Part shown: positions 59,344 to 64,000 of the stretch, one piece after another | How positions within the stretch are numbered: position 1 is the first letter of the stretch | Layout: every line of letters begins with the position of its first letter | From: Paenibacillus sp. MZ04-78.2 | GTDB taxonomy: Bacteria > Bacillota > Bacilli > Paenibacillales > NBRC-103111 | Assembly (NCBI RefSeq): GCF_024213375.1 | Contig: NZ_JANAVJ010000013.1 | Coordinates: forward strand, 62,001-126,000 | Length of the DNA: 64,000 nucleotides | Direction: 5' to 3' | The notes under the pieces: generated by a model | What the model was told of the DNA's origin: nothing | The model's input: the letters and a program-made list of their open reading frames with translations, nothing else | Database searches by the model: none | Made by a program: the position numbers and the translations under genes

Positions 59344-60546
59344 CTATGCCTTCTTCGCCGCCAGACGGTCCAAAGCAATGGCGGCGAGCGCCGCCGCCCC
59401 GACCGGGAGACACGCTTCGTTAAGCGTAAACCGGGGATGGTGCAGCCCGAAAGCCTGCTCCGCTCCCGTCTCGGGACCTGAGCCGAGCCAAAAAAAGCAG
59501 CCCGGCACCTGCTGCAAATAGACGGAAAAGTCCTCGCCCGCCATCGTCGGCTCCGCCTGTACCCGCCGCTCGCGCCCCAGAAGCCTGTCCATGGCTCGCT
59601 CAGCGTGGGCCAGACAATCGTCGTGGCTGACAAGAACCGGATTCTGCGGAATGTAACGGAGCTCGGCCTGGCAGCGATAGCCTTCGGCGATCCGCGTCAC
59701 GAGCCGTTCCAGCCGCTCCCGCATCCCTATTTGCACTTCCGGCGCAAACGTCCGTACCGTCCCGGTCAGACGAGCCCGGTGCGGGATGACGTTGTTCGCT
59801 TCCCCGGCCTGCAGGCTGCCGATGGTCACCACGGCGGGGGCGAACGGCGAAAGCTCGCGGCTTACTGCGGTTTGCAGCGCTAGAACGATGGCCGAAGCCG
59901 CCACGATCGGATCGATGCACTGATCAGGGATCGCGCCGTGCCCCCCTTTGCCCTCAATGTCGATCTCGATGCGGTCGACGGAGCCCATAAGCGCCCCGGC
60001 GCGAGTCGCCAGCTTGCCCGCCGAAAGGGTCGGCAAATTGTGCAGCCCGTAAATTTCCGAGACGCCGTCCAGCGCGCCGTCCGCGATCATCGCTTTGGCG
60101 CCTGCGTTGATCTCCTCCGCCGCTTGAAACAGAAACCGCACGCTACCGTTCAACTGTTCCCGGCGCTCCGTGAGCAGTCGGGCCGCGCCGAGCAAAATCG
60201 CCGTATGCCCATCGTGGCCGCAGGCGTGCATGACGCCCGGGCGGCGCGAGGCGAACGGCAGGCCGGTCTCTTCCGTCACCGGCAGCGCGTCCATGTCGGC
60301 GCGCAGCGCAATGACGGGCCCCGGTCCGATGCCGTGAAGCTCGCCCGTCACGCCGTAGCCGCCGACGCCGGTCCGCACCTCAAGCCCGAGCCCGGTCAAC
60401 TGCTCCGCCACCTTGCGGGACGTTTCCCGCTCGTCCAAACTCAGCTCGGGCTCGGCGTGAAGGTCGCGGCGAAACGCTACCAGCGAGTCCGCAAGCCGTT
60501 CCGCCGATGCCAACAGCCCATGGCTGTCCTCAACGTTCGATTTCAT
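59344..60546 (-). CDS. M20-family amidohydrolase (hippurate/N-acyl amino acid hydrolase type)
   Basis: A 400-residue metal-dependent hydrolase. It has RRDLHAEPELS, metal ligands in ALRADMDALPV and MHACGHDGHTAILLG, the dimerisation domain in the middle and TMAGEDFSVYLQQVPG near the end. These enzymes remove acyl groups from amino acids or amino sugars. Here it lies third in a sugar-pathway operon, which suggests an N-acylated substrate or intermediate. No signal peptide is visible; it acts in the cytoplasm. A 107-nt gap follows before the regulator gene. Confidence 0.85.
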   Translation of the reverse strand: MKSNVEDSHGLLASAERLADSLVAFRRDLHAEPELSLDERETSRKVAEQLTGLGLEVRTGVGGYGVTGELHGIGPGPVIALRADMDALPVTEETGLPFASRRPGVMHACGHDGHTAILLGAARLLTERREQLNGSVRFLFQAAEEINAGAKAMIADGALDGVSEIYGLHNLPTLSAGKLATRAGALMGSVDRIEIDIEGKGGHGAIPDQCIDPIVAASAIVLALQTAVSRELSPFAPAVVTIGSLQAGEANNVIPHRARLTGTVRTFAPEVQIGMRERLERLVTRIAEGYRCQAELRYIPQNPVLVSHDDCLAHAERAMDRLLGRERRVQAEPTMAGEDFSVYLQQVPGCFFWLGSGPETGAEQAFGLHHPRFTLNEACLPVGAAALAAIALDRLAAKKA

Positions 60547-60626
60547 TCGTTCATCCTCTTCCCTTGGAAACGATATCTTTTGAAGCGCCTCATGCGCGGC
60601 TCCAGCTTAAGCGCGGGCCTGGGAAC

Positions 60627-61694
60627 TCAAGCCATCCAGGATGCCAAATGCTCGCGGACGAACGCGTCGTCGTTCAATTCCGGGTAGTCCCGGTACATGC
60701 GGTCGATCTCCTCCGCCTGTCCCGGCGACAGCGTTTCGTGAGGATTCAGGCACCAGATGCCTTTCATCAGACCTTGACGGCGAAGCACCTCGTGGATGCC
60801 CGGGATGCATCCGGCAAACCCGTGCGCCGGATCGAAAAACGCCGCGTTCGTATCCGTAACGGCCACGTTCCGGGTCAGCCACTCGCTGCCGATCGTCCCC
60901 GATTGCCGCACTTGCTTGATCTCCTCCAGTAGCTCGACCGCTTTGTGCGTCCACACCGCCCAATGCCCGAGCAGCCCGCCGACGATCCGTTTTTCCACAG
61001 GCTTGCCATCCACCATAAAGCGGTAGACGGTCAGCAGATCGTTCACGATGTTATCGTCGTTGCCTGTGTACAGCGCAATCTCGTCGCGCCGCGGCGAGTA
61101 GCAGACGGCCCGCGCCACGTCGATCGTTTGGTATCGGTTGAACGGCGCCATTTTGATCGCCACGATGCCGGGGATGGTGGCGAACTCCTTCCAGAAGTCG
61201 AAGCTAAATACCTTTCCGCCTACGGACGGTTGCAAATAAAAGCCAATAACCGGCATCTTTTCGGCGACCCGCGCCGTACGTTCGAGGATTTGCGCCTCGC
61301 TCAAGCTTTGCAGTCCGCCCATGCTCAGCAGCCCTGCGTCATATCCGAGTCCGACCGCGGTGTCCGTTTCGTTCAGCGCCTGCTCGGTCGGGCCGCATAT
61401 TCCGGCGATTTTCAGGAACGGACGCGTGATGTTGGCCCGGTCGACCTCCTCGGAGGCCATCCGCAGCACCTTCTCGAACAGATTGAATTGCGGCTCGCGG
61501 ATTTCAAACTGCGTCGAGTGTACGCCCACCGCGACGCCTCCGGCGCCGGAGGCGGCATAGTAGCGGGTTAAAGCGCGCTGACTGCGCTCGTCAAGCCGTC
61601 GCTGTTCGTCCAGCGCCAGCGGATGAGCCGGAATGACCAGCCCTTCGTGCAGCGCGCGGGATTGTTCCGGTGATAACTGTTTTCTGCCGCCCAT
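60627..61694 (-). CDS. Dihydrodipicolinate synthase/N-acetylneuraminate lyase-family protein
   Basis: A 355-residue TIM-barrel aldolase-like protein, longer than the usual about 300. The Schiff-base lysine is probably in PGIVAIKMAPFNRY, with an upstream aromatic in VIGFYLQPSVGG. Family members cleave or form keto acids such as KDG, Neu5Ac or dihydrodipicolinate. It is the second gene, 3 nt after the epimerase-like gene, in a catabolic operon. That suggests a retro-aldol step on a keto-deoxy sugar acid. The substrate is inferred only. Confidence 0.78.
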   Translation of the reverse strand: MGGRKQLSPEQSRALHEGLVIPAHPLALDEQRRLDERSQRALTRYYAASGAGGVAVGVHSTQFEIREPQFNLFEKVLRMASEEVDRANITRPFLKIAGICGPTEQALNETDTAVGLGYDAGLLSMGGLQSLSEAQILERTARVAEKMPVIGFYLQPSVGGKVFSFDFWKEFATIPGIVAIKMAPFNRYQTIDVARAVCYSPRRDEIALYTGNDDNIVNDLLTVYRFMVDGKPVEKRIVGGLLGHWAVWTHKAVELLEEIKQVRQSGTIGSEWLTRNVAVTDTNAAFFDPAHGFAGCIPGIHEVLRRQGLMKGIWCLNPHETLSPGQAEEIDRMYRDYPELNDDAFVREHLASWMA

Positions 61695-61697
61695 ACG

Positions 61698-62714
61698 TTA
61701 AAATTTCCCCTCTCTTTCCTGAAAATGCGTCGGCTTGTTAATCGTCTTGCCTTCGTGCATCACCCATTCGGCCACCCAATCGATCATTTGCAAAAGCGAT
61801 ACCCGCGGATACCCGAACAGCTGCATGCATTTCGACGCATTGCTAAGCAGCGCCGTTTCCGCCTCCTGTCCGGTGAACACCGCTTCCGTTCCGAGCCGCT
61901 TGGCGAGCTCTGTAGCCGCATAGCGGATCGACACCGTCTCCGGACCGGTCACGTTCAACAGCTCCGCCCCCGGCTTGCAGACCAGCAGCGAACGCATCGC
62001 AATTTCGTTGGCGTCGCCCTGCCAAATGCAGTTGAAATGCCCCATGGACACGTCGATCGGACGGCCTTCCTTCACCGATTTTGCAATTTCCAGCAGCACC
62101 CCGTATCGCAGATCGATCGCATAATTGAGACGGTAGATGGAGATCGGCGTTCCGTATTGGTGGGAAAAATGCTCGAACACCCGCTCCCGCCCGAGACACG
62201 ACTGCCCGTACTCGCCGACCGGCGACGGAGCCATCGATTCGCTCGCTCCGCCCTGTAAGACAGAAGTCAACGGATAGACGTTGCCGGTGGAGAATACCAC
62301 GATCCGTGAATGACGGAACTTCTCCGCCACGCGGCCCGGCAAATAAGTATTCATCGCCCATGTAAAATACTCTTTTCCTGTGGTGCCGAATTTCGTTCCA
62401 GCCATATAAATGACGTTTTTCACGTCAGGCAGCTTTTGAAGCTGTTCATCGTTCAGCAGATCGCACGCAATCGTTTCGACGCCGAAGCCCTCCAGCTCTT
62501 CCTTCAGCCCTTTTTCTGAAAATCTCGACACGCCGTATACTTTGCGGTCGACCCCCGATTCCCGGATCGCGTTGATCGCCAGCTTGGCCAGACTCGGCCC
62601 CATTTTGCCGCCCACCCCAAGCAGCATGATGTCTCCCTCCAGCGACTTCATCTCCTGCACCAAAGCAGACGACGGCTCGGCAAGCTTATGCTCCAGTTCC
62701 TCCACAGTTCTCAT
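61698..62714 (-). CDS. NAD-dependent epimerase/dehydratase (SDR) family protein
   Basis: A 338-residue SDR protein with a nucleotide-binding turn in IMLLGVGGKMGPSLAKLA, a shifted GxxG form, and a later strand VVFSTGNVYPL that provides the serine/threonine site. A YGQSCLGRE segment stands where YxxxK is expected; K is replaced by G, so classical catalysis is doubtful. It is first in the eight-gene operon, with a cre site 29 nt upstream. It could act on a sugar acid or nucleotide sugar. Confidence 0.75.
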   Translation of the reverse strand: MRTVEELEHKLAEPSSALVQEMKSLEGDIMLLGVGGKMGPSLAKLAINAIRESGVDRKVYGVSRFSEKGLKEELEGFGVETIACDLLNDEQLQKLPDVKNVIYMAGTKFGTTGKEYFTWAMNTYLPGRVAEKFRHSRIVVFSTGNVYPLTSVLQGGASESMAPSPVGEYGQSCLGRERVFEHFSHQYGTPISIYRLNYAIDLRYGVLLEIAKSVKEGRPIDVSMGHFNCIWQGDANEIAMRSLLVCKPGAELLNVTGPETVSIRYAATELAKRLGTEAVFTGQEAETALLSNASKCMQLFGYPRVSLLQMIDWVAEWVMHEGKTINKPTHFQEREGKF

Positions 62715-62742
62715 CGTTCAAGACAGCTCCCTTCGTCACGTT

Positions 62743-62756
62743 TGATAACGTTTTCA
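62743..62756 (-). promoter_or_regulatory. Catabolite-responsive element (cre)
   Basis: TGAAAACGTTATCA on the minus strand matches TGWAANCGNTNWCA at all positions, 29 nt before the first gene of the sugar operon. CcpA binding here should repress the operon in glucose. A LacI-type local regulator could also use it. Confidence 0.8.
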
Positions 62757-62941
62757 AATATCATCATAGCGCCATCGAGTATTTAGAGACAAGTCTATAT
62801 ATTGTCTTTAAATCAACCTGGAAAACCCAAACGTTGGCGCGCAGATGGACGGATATAGGGTTGGGTCAATTCCCATGATATGGTATATTGGTTATGGCAA
62901 AGAAAGCTTGCCGTATAAACGTTTTTGGAGGTCTTATCCGG

Positions 62942-63583
62942 ATGAAAATAAAAGTAGTTCTCGCCTGTTTGTTTGCGCTTGCCTTTGCGGCCGCGATCTG
63001 GAATGACGCACAGAAGAAACAGCCTGCGATGCCGGTCAATACAACCGCGGATTCAAATGTTTCTCCAGATGATAAAGCAAACACGATAAGCTATGTTCCA
63101 ATAACAGATGACGAATACGCGTCAATCCGAAGCGCAGCGGGCACGGACAGTTTACTCATCTATAAGTTTCAAACGGATGACGAGAGGATCACCAAGATCG
63201 ATTGCTGGATGGAGCGTTACGTGAACGGAGCATTTAAGGAGACGCTGGCATCGATGGGGACGAGTATTAGGCCCAACAAGCACGAAAATAAGCTGTACTG
63301 GAGCCTGACCAGTGTAAACGATAAGGAGCAGATGTGGATTGTTTCGGTGCGAGACGAAAGCGGCTCCTCCTCCGTTAAGGGCTCCATAGCTAAAGGAGCT
63401 TATCTTTCGTCAACGTGGGGCCCGATTATCGGCAGCGAAGGGATCATACCAGAGGAGCCTATTACATTAGGCGCGATCGTATGGAAGAAGGGGCAGGGCC
63501 TGACGAGTTTCATGCGAGACCCTGGCAAACTAATCCAAGCGTTCGACGAAGTTTATTTGCTGAAATGCCGTTTTAAAACTTAA
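62942..63583 (+). CDS. Hypothetical secreted or membrane-anchored protein
   Basis: A 213-residue protein with an N-terminal signal or anchor (IKVVLACLFALAFAAAIW). A polar linker precedes a beta-rich domain that I do not recognise (YKFQTDDERITKIDCWMERY, LYWSLTSVNDKEQMWIVSVR). The ATG at 62942 has TTTTGGAGG 10 nt upstream; the frame opens at 62888. Its end overlaps the convergent gene by 54 nt. It is probably outside the membrane. Confidence 0.6.
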   Translation: MKIKVVLACLFALAFAAAIWNDAQKKQPAMPVNTTADSNVSPDDKANTISYVPITDDEYASIRSAAGTDSLLIYKFQTDDERITKIDCWMERYVNGAFKETLASMGTSIRPNKHENKLYWSLTSVNDKEQMWIVSVRDESGSSSVKGSIAKGAYLSSTWGPIIGSEGIIPEEPITLGAIVWKKGQGLTSFMRDPGKLIQAFDEVYLLKCRFKT

Positions 63584-63922
63584 ACCAATTGTGTCTCCGT
63601 CTCCCAAGCCCGAGCCGCGCTCTTCCATTTGCAGAAATTGCGCCTCGGGCAAGCCCTCCGGATGAACGCCCCACGCCCGGCTTAAGTGGCACATCCCCCA
63701 TACGGCGGCGACAAGCTCCCGATCCAGATGCGGAGTCTCCGGCCCCAGCTTCTTTTGCAGAATGGACAGAGCATACATGACCTCGTGAAAGTTCTCTTCG
63801 ATCAAGCCGCGGTACGGGCGCAGCGACATCAGGAATCCGGTTTGACCCTTCGGATGGTCGATCGCCTCATCCATTGAGAAACTGTGCAGCATCAGCAGCC
63901 GCTGTGCCTCTTCTTCCGTCAT
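63530..63922 (-). CDS. Hypothetical protein, 130 aa
   Basis: A 130-residue soluble, mostly helical protein (EEEAQRLLMLHSFSMDEAID, ENFHEVMYALSILQKKL) that I do not recognise. GGGAGGG lies 5 nt before the ATG. It overlaps the convergent gene at 62942-63583 by 54 nt. It follows the partial gene at the window edge by about 40 nt and may share its transcript. Confidence 0.55.
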   Translation of the reverse strand: MTEEEAQRLLMLHSFSMDEAIDHPKGQTGFLMSLRPYRGLIEENFHEVMYALSILQKKLGPETPHLDRELVAAVWGMCHLSRAWGVHPEGLPEAQFLQMEERGSGLGDGDTIGLSFKTAFQQINFVERLD

Positions 63923-63961
63923 GGTTTCCCTCCCACTATTCCTTTCTTTTCAGCGAACCCG

Positions 63962-64000
63962 TTACTTCACTTCTTCATAGAGAGACAAAATTCCTTGTAC
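63962..64000 (-). CDS. C-terminal end of a gene entering from the right edge
   Basis: On the minus strand the edge reads in frame VQGILSLYEEVK and a TAA stop at 63962-63964, which looks like the end of a protein. It is too short to identify. Confidence 0.35.
   Translation of the reverse strand, partial: VQGILSLYEEVK

Noticed and set aside
1..64000. rRNA, tRNA, CRISPR arrays and prophage genes
   Set aside because: I read for repeat-spacer patterns, tRNA-like cloverleaf arms and phage structural genes and found none that I could support. A tRNAscan or CRISPR search would settle it.

Overview
The window looks like chromosome from a spore-forming Firmicute of the Paenibacillus type. The signs are a moderately high GC content, strong GGAGG ribosome binding sites, frequent GTG and TTG starts, a Btr-like AraC regulator fused to a binding protein, a B12-riboswitch btu operon, Fur boxes of the Bacillus 7-1-7 form and a cre site. 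I saw no rRNA, tRNA or CRISPR array. The genus is inferred from gene content, not from a marker gene.

Layout. 1-5.7 kb: a leftward biosynthetic operon that runs off the left edge, coding for a KamA-like radical SAM enzyme, a PP-loop ATPase with CxxC pairs, an acyl-activating ligase, a carrier protein, and an electron-transfer flavoprotein whose alpha subunit carries a ferredoxin domain. 5.8-9.3 kb: a ferritin-like protein, hypothetical genes and debris of an NRPS/PKS (a truncated acyltransferase start joined to a PCP-thioesterase end). 9.3-11.7 kb: a two-gene bd-superfamily oxidase with a fused cytochrome c domain. 11.7-13.3 kb: a Tn554 TnpC-like gene, a histidine kinase whose response regulator is cut after a few codons, and two copies of a 45-nt hairpin repeat. 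13.3-17.7 kb: a cobalamin-riboswitch btuC-btuD-btuF operon that ends in a rubredoxin-methyltransferase fusion. 17.8-29.3 kb: small operons and single genes (ctaG-like, a RodA/FtsW protein, alkaline phosphatase, an M4/M36 protease, small membrane proteins). 29.4-36.7 kb: a GH85 endoglycosidase, a SWIM-SNF2 helicase and a kinase-like protein. 37-42.2 kb: a MutS2-like ATPase and a BpsA-type branched-polyamine synthase behind a long leader with a tiny ORF, alternative helices and a terminator; gene remnants follow. 42.2-52.5 kb: an iron-acquisition block with five Fur-type boxes (a binding protein, a Btr-like regulator, a PchR-like regulator, three exporter-fold ABC proteins), interrupted by a degenerate IS200-type transposase. 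52.6-54 kb: a cation/proton antiporter behind a structured leader. 54-62.8 kb: an eight-gene leftward catabolic operon behind a perfect cre site. 62.9-64 kb: two unknown genes that overlap tail to tail, and the end of another gene.

Working together: the iron block is one Fur regulon with uptake and its own regulators. The btu operon is gated by B12. The 54-62.8 kb operon pairs two Gfo/Idh/MocA oxidoreductases with two TIM-barrel isomerases, as in 3-keto-sugar pathways. The most unusual points are the attenuated mutS2-like/bpsA operon, the left-edge carrier-protein operon (possibly thioamide or beta-amino chemistry) and a short ORF inside the B12-riboswitch expression platform.
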